A program made the position numbers and the translations under genes. Of a stretch of 9,056 nt of DNA, positions 1 through 6,896 are shown piece by piece. The DNA lies in contig CAMPIG010000177.1 in assembly GCA_946886255.1 (NCBI GenBank), positions 1-9,056 on the forward strand, written 5' to 3'. Within the stretch, counting starts at the first letter, position 1, and each line of letters opens with the position of its first letter. Below the pieces are notes generated by a model. It worked only from the letters and a program-made list of their open reading frames with translations. It searched no databases and was not told the origin of the DNA. Origin of the DNA: an uncultured Cellvibrio sp. (GTDB lineage Bacteria; Pseudomonadota; Gammaproteobacteria; Pseudomonadales; Cellvibrionaceae).

Positions 1-1156
1 TGAGGTATTGCTGACGATAATGGCTGGGTGTGACCCCGACATTCTTTTTGAAGGCCTGGTTGAATACCGACTTACTGTTAAAACCACAATTTTTCATAAT
101 TTCGCTGATAGAAAGATCACGGTATTGCGGATCGGCTAGTTGTTTTTTCACCTCCTCCAGACGATAGGAACCAATCATTTCGAAAAAATTCTTGTGCAAT
201 TGACTGTTGATGGTACTGGACAACAGCTTGGGGGATACCTGCATGCGTTGCGCTAAACGTTCGACGGTTATCGTGGGCTCAAGATAAGGCCTCTGGGTTT
301 CCATAAACTGCAGCAACTTATCCAGCAGCTGTTGATGAGGTACCTCGATCACCGGGGCATCGCTGATGGTATGCTCAATCTGAATCTCGGCAAAACCTTT
401 CGAATTTTGTAACAGATAGACAATCAATGCGCTGACATAAATAAACCGGATGTAACTCTCGGCAATACCCATAGGACTATCAAAGCCCAGGTTTGTAAAA
501 CGTGACTCCAGTAAGGTCAGCACAACCCAGGCGTTTACGCACAGAAAGCCGATCAACAAGAGTTTGAGCCATTGCAGATCCACATGACTGAGTGAAAAGT
601 GGGTACTTTTGAGGCGGTCCACATAGCGATACAACTGTAAAACACATAAACCGCTATAGAAAAAAACCGCTAACCGCTGCGCCCACACCAAGCCGTCAAA
701 GTAAGGGTCCGAGGTAACCAGCGACCAGTCATAAACATAGCGCAGCTTGGCGTCATGGTCGTATTGGTGATAAATCGTATACACATAGAAAGGATAAACC
801 AACGCAGGAATCAAATGCAGGGCGTCATAAGTCTTCAAGGAAAAATTGCGATAGATGGCTGCGCGAGTAAACCAATATAACAAGGGGCCCTGCAAGAAAA
901 ATGCAAAGCCGAACAAAAAGAAAAAGTCAGTGGAGACAGAAGATAAAAAGGTACGGATATTGATGTTCCAATACACCAAGGTATCAACGGCGAGGAATAC
1001 GCTGAGCATAAAAAACGCGGCCAGCAACGTCCAGTAACGTTTTTTGATACGCCCTTCGTGGCGCTGACACGCCAATAGCAACGCCAACACCAACGACAGA
1101 AAACCGCTGAAGATAACGGTAATATCATTAATATTAAATAGCGTTAATTCAAACAT
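1..1156 (-). CDS. AraC-family regulator with N-terminal seven-helix membrane domain (3' end cut by window edge)
   Basis: An open frame of 385 codons runs from an ATG at 1156 to the left edge with no stop, so the C-terminal end is missing. The first ~250 residues are strongly hydrophobic, with about seven likely membrane helices near residues 8-30, 41-63, 77-97, 111-130, 155-175, 197-216 and 235-250. The polar stretch 251-285 is a linker. Residues ~285-385 form an AraC-type double helix-turn-helix DNA-binding domain: TVERLAQRMQVSPKLLS is the first HTH, and SISEIMKNCGFNSKSVFNQAFKKNVGVTPSHYR is the typical second HTH and signature. This architecture fits a membrane-anchored one-component regulator that may sense a signal in or across the inner membrane; the ligand is unknown. 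A GGAAGAGAG stretch just upstream supports the start. It lies 23 bases after the CoA-transferase stop with no visible promoter, so it is probably co-transcribed and may control that operon (inference). Confidence 0.9.
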   Translation of the reverse strand, partial: MFELTLFNINDITVIFSGFLSLVLALLLACQRHEGRIKKRYWTLLAAFFMLSVFLAVDTLVYWNINIRTFLSSVSTDFFFLFGFAFFLQGPLLYWFTRAAIYRNFSLKTYDALHLIPALVYPFYVYTIYHQYDHDAKLRYVYDWSLVTSDPYFDGLVWAQRLAVFFYSGLCVLQLYRYVDRLKSTHFSLSHVDLQWLKLLLIGFLCVNAWVVLTLLESRFTNLGFDSPMGIAESYIRFIYVSALIVYLLQNSKGFAEIQIEHTISDAPVIEVPHQQLLDKLLQFMETQRPYLEPTITVERLAQRMQVSPKLLSSTINSQLHKNFFEMIGSYRLEEVKKQLADPQYRDLSISEIMKNCGFNSKSVFNQAFKKNVGVTPSHYRQQYL

Positions 1157-1179
1157 CACTCTCTTCCAATAACAGCAGG

Positions 1180-2385
1180 TTAAATAATACCTCCCGCGCG
1201 CAATGCCTGAATTTCTGTTTCTTCCAGCTGCAAGAGATCGCGCAGCACATGGTCAGTGTGACTGCCCACAGCCGCACCCGGCCAGTCGGTACGTCCTGGT
1301 GTGCGATCAAGCTTGGGGAGTATGGCAGGAATCTTCAGCGGCTTGCCATTGATTTCAACTTGTTCAAAAAGTCCACGCGCATTGAAGTGCGGATCGGCAA
1401 CCATATCTTCCACATTATAAATCGGCCCTCCGGGGACCCTTGCTTGCTCCAACAACGCGAGAATGTCTTCCGAATTTTTACTCGCACACCAATCTGCCAG
1501 AACTTGATCGATGATTTTTTCATGGGCAACACGGCCGGCATTGTTGGCCATATTCGGGTCAGTGGCCATCTCCGGATGGCCAGCTATCTGCATCAAACGT
1601 TGAAAGATAGAATCACCATTGCCACCAATGACCACGTATTTACCATTGCGGCAGCGATAGGTGTTGGTCGGGACAATACCGGTCACCGTTGTTCCGGACG
1701 CTTGTCGTACCACACCCGCACCATCGTATTCCGGCACAACGGCTTCCATCAAATTAAACATGGCTTCATACAATGCAACGTCGATCACCTGTCCGCTATA
1801 TTCTTCCGAACGCTCCCGTTCCAGTAAAGCCAAGGTAATTCCCAAGGCTGCATGAATACCGGCAATCGTGTCGCCAATACTCAAATTGGGACGCACTGGC
1901 GCATCTCCCGGAAAGCCATTAAGGTAACGAAAACCGCTGATGCCTTCACATACGGAAGCAAAACCGGGTTTATTTGCATAAGGTCCATCCTGTCCGTAAC
2001 CGGAGATGCGCGCATATACCAGGCCAGGATTTTTTTCCTTGCAGTCTTCCGGCCCCAAGCCCCACTCTTCCATGACGCCGGGGCGAAAATTTTCAATAAC
2101 CACATCCGCTCCGTCGATGAGTTGTTTTGCAATATTGCGTCCGGCATCCTGTTTCAAATCCAGCGTTACGCTTTTTTTATTGCGTCCCAAGCTACGCCAC
2201 CAGAGTGATGTCCCGTCTTCAACAACCCGCCACCCGCGAATAGGATCCCCGGTTTTCGGTGGTTCAATCTTGATAACTTCAGCACCAAAGTAAGCCAGCA
2301 TACAACCAGCAAAAGGTCCTGCCAGCAGTTGACCAATTTCAATAACGCGAATGCCATCGAGCGGACGGCGAGAGGTTGCTGTCAT
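1180..2385 (-). CDS. Class III (CaiB/BaiF) CoA-transferase
   Basis: This 401-residue protein has the usual length of family III CoA-transferases, which move CoA between carboxylic acids through an aspartyl-CoA thioester intermediate. The N-terminal DGIRVIEIGQLLAGPFAG (10-27) and FGAEVIKIEPP (33-43) are hallmark segments. RNKKSVTLDLK (68-78), VVIENFRPGVMEEWGLG (95-111) and ARISGYGQDGPY (125-136) follow. Asp172 in the SIGDTIAGIHAALG segment aligns with the catalytic Asp known in formyl-CoA transferase. The C-terminal part contains VPGGPIYNVEDMVADPHFNARG (317-338). The substrate cannot be read from the sequence: formyl-, succinyl-, glutaryl- and carnitine-type members share these motifs, and no diagnostic neighbour such as oxalyl-CoA decarboxylase or glutaryl-CoA dehydrogenase is present. 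It starts 27 bases after the oxidoreductase stop, suggesting one transcript. The upstream Shine-Dalgarno is weak (GGGCG). Confidence 0.93.
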   Translation of the reverse strand: MTATSRRPLDGIRVIEIGQLLAGPFAGCMLAYFGAEVIKIEPPKTGDPIRGWRVVEDGTSLWWRSLGRNKKSVTLDLKQDAGRNIAKQLIDGADVVIENFRPGVMEEWGLGPEDCKEKNPGLVYARISGYGQDGPYANKPGFASVCEGISGFRYLNGFPGDAPVRPNLSIGDTIAGIHAALGITLALLERERSEEYSGQVIDVALYEAMFNLMEAVVPEYDGAGVVRQASGTTVTGIVPTNTYRCRNGKYVVIGGNGDSIFQRLMQIAGHPEMATDPNMANNAGRVAHEKIIDQVLADWCASKNSEDILALLEQARVPGGPIYNVEDMVADPHFNARGLFEQVEINGKPLKIPAILPKLDRTPGRTDWPGAAVGSHTDHVLRDLLQLEETEIQALRAGGII

Positions 2386-2412
2386 GATGAAACGCCCAAA
2401 ATTATTTTATTG

Positions 2413-3390
2413 TTAGTTGAACAACACAATCTTGCCGATGTGTTGACTCGACTCCATCAACCGATGTGCCATAGTGGCTTGCGCCATAGGGAAACTTGTC
2501 GCAATCACTGGTTTGATATTTTTCTTTTCGATTAACGGCCATACGAATTCAAGTAACTCGCGCGCAATAGTGTTTTTTACAGCGGGCGACTGCGCTCGCA
2601 AAGTGGAGCCTGTCAACGTGAGCCGTTTTAGCATCACCGGCATAAAATCCACTGTGGCTTTGCTGCCATTGAGGTAGGCAATGTTGACGATCCGTCCGTC
2701 ATGCGCAGCGGCGGCGATATTGCGTTGAATATAATCACTGCCAACCATATCGAGAATCACATCAACACCGCGTCCGTTCGTCAATTGCTTGATCTCATCA
2801 ACAAAATCCGCAACGCGATAATTGATCGCTTTACTGGCCCCCAGTTGTTCGCAGGCGGTGCATTTTTCTGCACTGCCTGCGGTTGCAAAAACCTGGATAC
2901 CTTTTGCATGGGCCAATTGAATCGCCGTGGTGCCAATGCCGCTGCTGCCACCGTGTATCAATAACGTTTCGCCTTCCTTCAACTGCGCACGCTGGAACAG
3001 GTTGTGCCATACCGTGAAAAAGGTTTCCGGTAATGCAGCGGCTTCCAGCGGTGACAGTGAAGTGGGAATGGGTAAACATTGCGCTTCGGGTGCGAGTACA
3101 AATTCTGCGTAACCGCCACCGTTTACCAACGCACAAACCTTGTCTCCCACTCTCCACCGCGTAGCGCCTTCACCGCAGGCGACTATCTCGCCGGCAACTT
3201 CCAAGCCCAGTATAGGCGATGCATCCCGGGGAGGCGGATATAAACCCTGGCGCTGCAAAATATCCGGGCGATTGACCCCGGCGGCGGCAACACGAATCAA
3301 TACCTCTCCGGCGGCCGGCGCGGGCGTGGGCATATCGCTTAACTGTAAAACATCGGCATTGCCGGGGTTTTGGAAGTGGATGTATTTCAT
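2413..3390 (-). CDS. NAD(P)H:quinone oxidoreductase, PIG3-like zinc-independent MDR family
   Basis: From the ATG at 3390 this is a 325-residue medium-chain dehydrogenase/reductase, the normal size for PIG3/QOR proteins, which reduce quinones with NAD(P)H in the cytosol. The N-terminal GroES-like domain carries GVNRPDILQRQGLYPPP (38-54) and LGLEVAGEIV (61-70), typical of the PIG3 branch; zinc-ligand residues of the alcohol dehydrogenases are not evident. The Rossmann domain begins near 142 with LLIHGGSSGIGTTAIQLA (143-160). Later family segments are GVDVILDMVGSDYIQRN (208-224), LKRLTLTGSTLRAQS (254-268) and the C-terminal HIGKIVL. An in-frame ATG 69 bases upstream (3459) is possible, but it would add 23 residues not found in the family and would translate through the palindrome at 3428-3455, so I prefer 3390. 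No clear Shine-Dalgarno is visible. The real substrate could be another enone or quinone. Confidence 0.92.
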   Translation of the reverse strand: MKYIHFQNPGNADVLQLSDMPTPAPAAGEVLIRVAAAGVNRPDILQRQGLYPPPRDASPILGLEVAGEIVACGEGATRWRVGDKVCALVNGGGYAEFVLAPEAQCLPIPTSLSPLEAAALPETFFTVWHNLFQRAQLKEGETLLIHGGSSGIGTTAIQLAHAKGIQVFATAGSAEKCTACEQLGASKAINYRVADFVDEIKQLTNGRGVDVILDMVGSDYIQRNIAAAAHDGRIVNIAYLNGSKATVDFMPVMLKRLTLTGSTLRAQSPAVKNTIARELLEFVWPLIEKKNIKPVIATSFPMAQATMAHRLMESSQHIGKIVLFN

Positions 3391-3427
3391 AGCGATTTTG
3401 TTGGGTTCTTTGATTCGGCGGTTGTTT

Positions 3428-3455
3428 GTCGGATTACGCCTTTGGCTAATCCGAC
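3428..3455. repeat. GTCGGATTA palindrome, REP-like dispersed element
   Basis: GTCGGATTA (3428-3436) is answered by its exact reverse complement TAATCCGAC (3447-3455). The inner GCC (3438-3440) also pairs with GGC (3444-3446) around a TTT loop, giving a 12-pair stem with one bulged C. No T-run follows on either strand, so it is not a standard intrinsic terminator. Palindromes with this GTCGGATTA...TAATCCGAC core are, from general knowledge, widespread in intergenic regions of gammaproteobacteria. It sits between pdxH and the oxidoreductase gene, where it could stabilise the upstream mRNA end or mark an old insertion. Confidence 0.75.
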
Positions 3456-3473
3456 CCACGGTTTGCGCAACAT

Positions 3474-4118
3474 TCAGGGTTCGAGGCGTTCGATGGTCCA
3501 GCTATTGTCGGCTTGACGGGTGTATTGAAAACGGTCGTGCAAACGATGGGCGCCACCTTGCCAAAATTCAACTTGCTGCGGTTTAACGCGATAGCCGCCC
3601 CAAAAATCCGGCAAAGGAATTTCGCCTTTACCAAACTTATTTTTCATCGCTTCAAACTGTTGTAGTAAGAGCGCGCGCGAAGAGATGGGTCGGCTTTGTT
3701 GTGACGCCCAAGCCGCCAACTGGCTGTCGCGCGGACGACTGACAAAATATTTAAACGATTCCGCCGCGGAAAGCGGCTCAGCAAGACCGCAAACTTTCAC
3801 TTGGCGTTCAAGACAATGCCAGGGAAAATGTAAACTGATGCGTGGATTCTGTTTTAATTCCTGCGCTTTGCGGCTACGCAGATTCGTATAAAACACAAAT
3901 CCGCGTTGATCGAGACCTTTCAATAAAACGATACGTTGGGAAGGTTGACCATCAGCATCCACGGTCGCGACCGTCATGGCGTTGGGGTCGGGGATATTCG
4001 TAGCGATGATCTGTGTCATCCATCGCTCAAACTGCACAATCGGATCGTCGGCTAGTTGATCGCGATGCAATCCACCTTTGAGATATTCACGGCGCAAATT
4101 TTCCAGATTCACATCCAT
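3474..4118 (-). CDS. pdxH: Pyridoxamine/pyridoxine 5'-phosphate oxidase
   Basis: The 214-residue product matches the length of PdxH (E. coli about 218). PdxH is the FMN-dependent cytosolic enzyme that oxidises pyridoxine or pyridoxamine 5'-phosphate to pyridoxal 5'-phosphate using O2, the last step of PLP synthesis and salvage. FMN-contact segments are visible: QRIVLLKG (61-68), [15 protein letters not shown] (74-88), and [15 protein letters not shown] (97-111). Further features are [13 protein letters not shown] (127-139), [12 protein letters not shown] (169-180) and the near-C-terminal [13 protein letters not shown] (184-196), in which Arg192 and His194 correspond to the PLP-binding R-x-H. 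The start has the typical N-terminus with [10 protein letters not shown], and AGG-rich sequence lies just upstream. It is the first gene of the minus-strand group, and a palindrome separates it from the next gene. Confidence 0.97.
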   Translation of the reverse strand: MDVNLENLRREYLKGGLHRDQLADDPIVQFERWMTQIIATNIPDPNAMTVATVDADGQPSQRIVLLKGLDQRGFVFYTNLRSRKAQELKQNPRISLHFPWHCLERQVKVCGLAEPLSAAESFKYFVSRPRDSQLAAWASQQSRPISSRALLLQQFEAMKNKFGKGEIPLPDFWGGYRVKPQQVEFWQGGAHRLHDRFQYTRQADNSWTIERLEP

Positions 4119-4150
4119 TACCTACCTGCCTCACTCTGAATGAAGCCAGC

Positions 4151-4180
4151 ATAGTAATCGCCTTGGGTGGCAAATTCCAA
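4151..4180 (-). promoter_or_regulatory. Candidate sigma-70 promoter for pdxH
   Basis: On the minus strand TTGGAA (4175-4180) and TACTAT (4151-4156) are separated by 18 bases, each matching the -35 and -10 consensus at four of six positions. It lies 33 bases before the pdxH start and after the katA terminator, where a pdxH promoter is needed. This is a pattern match only. Confidence 0.4.
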
Positions 4181-4252
4181 TCGGTGCCGCACAGAGACCT
4201 GTTCTGTTTCAGTAAAAATTATCACCTTCAATAAAACCGGGCGAACCCTTGC

Positions 4253-4282
4253 AAAAAGAAGAGCGCACCTTTGCAAGTGCGC
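4253..4282 (-). terminator. Rho-independent terminator of katA
   Basis: Read on the minus strand, GCGCAC and GTGCGC form a six-pair GC-rich stem around an eight-base loop (4263-4282), followed at once by TCTTCTTTTT (4262-4253). It begins 26 bases after the katA stop codon. The position and the T-tract make it a convincing intrinsic terminator, which implies katA is transcribed alone and separately from pdxH. Confidence 0.82.
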
Positions 4283-4308
4283 CCAAAGGCTCGTCGATAG
4301 AACAAGGG

Positions 4309-5760
4309 TCAGGCAGTTAGCGCGGCTTTCACCATGGCGGCGTATTCAGGGTCGGCCTTATTCAGATAAGCCAACATCCGCGCCTGAATGGACGCGTTTG
4401 CCTGGGACAAACCGCCTGCAACATTGTTGGCCAACTGGCGCTTCTGATCCGCATTCATTACGCGGAACAGGTCGCCCGCCTGGGAGTAGTAATCCACGTC
4501 CGATTGGTCATAGGTAGTCACAGCTCCTTTTGATAAATGCAATGGCGGTTCCCGGTAGGCCGGATTCGGTGCAGGATCACCCTGCTCTGCCCGATCATTT
4601 GGATAATAGTTCGCGCCACTGGTCTGGATCTGGCTTCCGTTACTCATGGGACATCCAGCCATAAAGCCGTCCCGCTGGTAATGATTCACCGGGCAACGGG
4701 GCGCATTCACCGGGAGCTGATTAACGTTTACACCCACTCGGTAGCGGTGCGCGTCCTGGTAAGCCAGCAATCGGGCCTGCAACATCTTGTCCGGCGAGGC
4801 ACCAGTTCCCGGTACCAGATTGCTCGGTGCAAAGGCCGCCTGTTCGGTTTCGGCAAAGTAATTCTGCACATTGCGGTTCAGTTCCAGCTGGCCGATCTCA
4901 ATCAAGGGGTAATCCTTGTATGGCCACACTTTGGTCAAGTCAAACGGATTCAGGTGGTACTTCTCCGCATCGGCATCCGGCATGATCTGGATCTTCACGG
5001 TCCAGCCCGGGAAATCTCCGCGATCAATGGCATCCACCAGATCTTTCTGCGCACCAAAGGGCGGCAACTTGGCCGCTTCCTCATCAGTCAGGGTTTTAAT
5101 GCCTTGGTTGGTTTTAAAGTGCCATTTCACCCAGTAGCGCTCACCTTTGGCATTCCACAGGCTCAAGGTGTGCGAGCCAAAGCCGTGCATGTGACGGTAA
5201 GACGCCGGGATACCCCGATCAGACATCAGGATGGTCATCTGATGCAGTGATTGTGGATGGTTAGCCCAGAATTCAAAGGCCGCCGCCGGGTCGGGCACGT
5301 TGGTGCGCGGGTTTTTCTTCTGGGAGTGAATAAAATCCGGAAATTTGATCGGGTCATTCAAAAAGAACACCGGTGTGTTGTTGCCCACGATGTCGTAATT
5401 GCCCTGACGGGTATAAAACTTCACTGCAAAACCGCGCGGGTCACGGGCGTAATCGCTGGAATCCTGGCCACCACCCACAGTGGAGAAACGCAGGAAAACT
5501 TCCGTTTTCTCGCCGATCTTCTGCAAGAAGTCCGCGATGCTGTAGTCGCTCAAACTCTTGGTCAGCGTAAATTGGCCGTAGGCACCGGTCCCCCGGGCAT
5601 GCACCACACGCTCAGGAATGCGTTCGCGGTTAAAGTGTGCGAGCTTTTCGAATAAATAGTGATTATCAAAAGTTAATGGTCCACGTTCACCCGCGCTGAT
5701 GCTGTTGTTGTCATCGGCCACGGGGGCGCCTGAAGAAGTAGTTAAAGTCGTTTTACTCAT
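4309..5760 (-). CDS. katA: Haem catalase, clade 3 (KatA-like)
   Basis: This 483-residue monofunctional haem catalase converts hydrogen peroxide to water and oxygen. The length is that of small-subunit, clade 3 enzymes. Numbered from the upstream ATG at 5766, the distal catalytic His is His56 in RVVHARGTGAYG and the catalytic Asn lies in VGNNTPVFF (127-135). The proximal haem ligand Tyr336 is in the signature RLLAYQDAHRYRVG (332-345). FIHSQKKNPRTN (145-156) and HGFGSHTLS (194-202) are further family segments. I chose the ATG at 5760 (MSKTTLTTSSG) over the one at 5766: the Shine-Dalgarno AAGGG is about seven bases from 5760 but only about one base from 5766, and MSK...LTT is the usual N-terminus. 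No signal peptide is seen, so it is cytosolic. Its own terminator follows, and an OxyR-like site lies upstream, suggesting peroxide induction. Confidence 0.97.
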   Translation of the reverse strand: MSKTTLTTSSGAPVADDNNSISAGERGPLTFDNHYLFEKLAHFNRERIPERVVHARGTGAYGQFTLTKSLSDYSIADFLQKIGEKTEVFLRFSTVGGGQDSSDYARDPRGFAVKFYTRQGNYDIVGNNTPVFFLNDPIKFPDFIHSQKKNPRTNVPDPAAAFEFWANHPQSLHQMTILMSDRGIPASYRHMHGFGSHTLSLWNAKGERYWVKWHFKTNQGIKTLTDEEAAKLPPFGAQKDLVDAIDRGDFPGWTVKIQIMPDADAEKYHLNPFDLTKVWPYKDYPLIEIGQLELNRNVQNYFAETEQAAFAPSNLVPGTGASPDKMLQARLLAYQDAHRYRVGVNVNQLPVNAPRCPVNHYQRDGFMAGCPMSNGSQIQTSGANYYPNDRAEQGDPAPNPAYREPPLHLSKGAVTTYDQSDVDYYSQAGDLFRVMNADQKRQLANNVAGGLSQANASIQARMLAYLNKADPEYAAMVKAALTA

Positions 5761-5838
5761 GGTCATACCCTTACGGTTGCCTGTATTGATGAATTCATAG
5801 TCGCCTGCGTTGCTAACAGATTTGTGTCTGACGAACTC

Positions 5839-5900
5839 ATCCTACGGTCTGGGTGACATTTATAAAAATTAATAATAGGTATAGTTTAGATAGTTTTTAA
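5839..5900 (-). promoter_or_regulatory. katA promoter region (several candidate hexamers)
   Basis: By consensus the best pair is TTAAAA (5895-5900) and TATTAT (5872-5877) with a 17-base spacer, matching 4/6 and 5/6. Both hexamers lie inside the OxyR-like site, so that promoter would be occluded by bound OxyR. TATAAA (5859-5864) and TAGGAT (5839-5844) are alternative -10 elements with poor -35 sequences, as is common for activator-dependent promoters. TAGGAT would put the centre of the OxyR-like site near -54, which fits activation best. The start point cannot be fixed from sequence. Confidence 0.45.
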
Positions 5901-5904
5901 CGAT
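5868..5904 (-). promoter_or_regulatory. OxyR-like binding site upstream of katA
   Basis: The OxyR consensus is two ATAGntnnnanCTAT halves separated by seven bases. On the minus strand ATCGTTAAAAACTAT (5904-5890) matches nine of ten specified positions. After exactly seven bases, ATACCTATTATTAAT (5882-5868) matches seven of ten, giving 16 of 20. The location, 108-144 bases before the start of a catalase gene, is where such a site is expected. The consensus is from established knowledge; the match was counted by eye. Confidence 0.6.
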
Positions 5905-6054
5905 ACTCCCTTATGAGAGATATCCAACATAAAAGGTATGGAAAGCCTCACACCACTGGCAAAAGCGGCTAAATCTTTATACGAACCTTGGGAAAGAAAA
6001 GTGAAAATATTGATCTGATGCACATGGATGACGATACTCTTGCCGTTATCCAGC

Positions 6055-6083
6055 TACACTTGCTGGCAGAGCCATACTATAAT
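6055..6083 (+). promoter_or_regulatory. Candidate mobA promoter
   Basis: A perfect -10 box TATAAT lies at 6078-6083, 53 bases before mobA. The hexamer 17 bases upstream, TACACT (6055-6060), matches only three of six -35 positions. A second possibility is TTGATC (6010-6015) with GATACT (6033-6038), 17 bases apart, each 4/6. The perfect -10 is the main support. Confidence 0.45.
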
Positions 6084-6136
6084 CATGGCGTGCAATTCAT
6101 CACCATTGCGGTGCGGTGCGGTAATAGAAGCTTTCC

Positions 6137-6757
6137 ATGACAGATAATAACCAATTGATTACAGGCGTGATCCTCGCCGGAGGCCTCGCCAAACGCATGG
6201 GAGGCGGGGATAAATGTCTTTTGCCCCTCGGTGGTAGAACGCTTCTGCAACGCAGTATCGAACGCGCCCAGCCCCAAGTCAGTGAGCTTATTCTTAATGC
6301 CAATGGCAACAGCCTGCGCTTTGCACGCAGCCGCTTGCCCGTTATTGCTGATCTGTTTGCCAATTTCCCTGGCCCACTCGCTGGTATCCACGCTGCGCTA
6401 ACCTTTATGGATGAACGCAATCCGAATAACGAATGGCTCGCCAGCTTTGCCTGTGATACACCTTTTTTCCCGCGAGATATGGTGCAGCAACTCCTCGCTG
6501 CAGCCGGGGATTCACAATTGGTAGTCGCCCGCTCTAATGGTCGCGTGCATCCGATATTTGCGCTGTGGCATGCCTCCATGCTGGGCAAAGTTGAACACCG
6601 ACTGCAAAAAGGCGATACACCGCGTCTGCAGGAGTGGGTCGAAGATTTTGCCCCCGTGTATGTCGATTTTTCCGCAACGGGCCACGATCCTTTTTTTAAT
6701 ATCAATACCCCGCAGGATTTGTATAGCGCAGAAGCGCAATTGGTCCATGTTCAGTAA
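6137..6757 (+). CDS. mobA: Molybdenum cofactor guanylyltransferase
   Basis: The 206-residue protein belongs to the MobA nucleotidyltransferase family, which joins GMP from GTP to molybdopterin-Mo to make the guanine dinucleotide cofactor of DMSO reductase-type enzymes such as formate dehydrogenase and nitrate reductase. The N-terminal GTP-binding loop LAGGLAKRMGGGDKCLLPLGG (13-33) is diagnostic. FPGPLAGIHAAL (77-88) and FACDTPFFP (104-112) follow, with Asp107 the likely Mg2+ ligand, then VHPIFALW (137-144) and DPFFNINTPQDL (184-195). E. coli MobA is 194 residues, so the protein is complete. An in-frame TAG lies 12 bases upstream of the ATG, so no longer start exists; the ribosome site is weak (AGAAG). 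No other Moco genes are adjacent. The closely related MocA-type cytidylyltransferases are less likely given the short length and LAGGxxxRMGG motif. Confidence 0.93.
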   Translation: MTDNNQLITGVILAGGLAKRMGGGDKCLLPLGGRTLLQRSIERAQPQVSELILNANGNSLRFARSRLPVIADLFANFPGPLAGIHAALTFMDERNPNNEWLASFACDTPFFPRDMVQQLLAAAGDSQLVVARSNGRVHPIFALWHASMLGKVEHRLQKGDTPRLQEWVEDFAPVYVDFSATGHDPFFNINTPQDLYSAEAQLVHVQ

Positions 6758-6788
6758 GGACAATATAAAACTGCTAGCCAATTTCTGA

Positions 6789-6817
6789 CTGACAGGTGCC
6801 ATTAATTCCGTTAGAAT
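6789..6817 (+). promoter_or_regulatory. Sigma-70 promoter for sulP-usp
   Basis: CTGACA (6789-6794) and TAGAAT (6812-6817) each match the consensus at five of six positions and are exactly 17 bases apart. This is the best promoter match I found in the window. Transcription would start near 6824, leaving an untranslated leader of about 250 bases. Confidence 0.65.
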
Positions 6818-6872
6818 CGCGCCCGTTTTTATCTGCCCGCCATTGGCACTCGCTTTTAAAGAGATTTTATTC

Positions 6873-6896
6873 ATGCCGGCTGTTACTCCGCCCTAA
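6873..6896 (+). CDS. Possible leader peptide (7 aa, MPAVTPP)
   Basis: An ATG at 6873 opens a seven-codon frame ending Thr-Pro-Pro-stop. An AAAGAGA stretch eight bases upstream could serve as a ribosome site, and the frame lies about 50 bases after the predicted transcription start of sulP. C-terminal Pro-Pro before a stop is known to slow termination, so a regulatory leader is conceivable. A frame this short occurs often by chance, hence the low confidence. Confidence 0.25.
   Translation: MPAVTPP

Larger units (their letters stand above)
5767..6136. other. Divergent katA-mobA intergenic region
   Basis: This 370-base spacer separates the divergent katA and mobA genes. The katA-proximal half is AT-rich and carries the OxyR-like site and the katA promoter candidates. 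The mobA-proximal half holds a perfect TATAAT and three tandem GCGGT copies (6108-6122). A 10-base perfect palindrome ATGAATTCAT lies at 5789-5798 in the katA leader. No tRNA or recognisable riboswitch was found. Confidence 0.8.

Noticed and set aside
1249..1827. 192-codon open frame on the plus strand
   Set aside because: It is antisense to the CoA-transferase, whose protein is clearly recognisable; the frame has no known motifs.
3428..3455. The palindrome as an intrinsic terminator of pdxH
   Set aside because: The stem is strong, but neither strand has a T-run after it.
3391..3459. A longer start for the quinone oxidoreductase at 3459
   Set aside because: It adds 23 polar residues absent from the family and reads through the palindrome; the ATG at 3390 gives the usual N-terminus and length.
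4537..5250. 237-codon open frame on the plus strand, continued by another at 5251-5655
   Set aside because: Both lie antisense to katA and reflect its codon bias; neither resembles a protein family.
5938..6018. 26-codon frame in the katA-mobA spacer
   Set aside because: The AAAGG upstream is only about one base from the ATG, too close to act as a ribosome site, and the peptide is unremarkable.
6100..6705. 201-codon open frame on the minus strand
   Set aside because: It overlaps almost all of mobA, which carries full family motifs on the plus strand.
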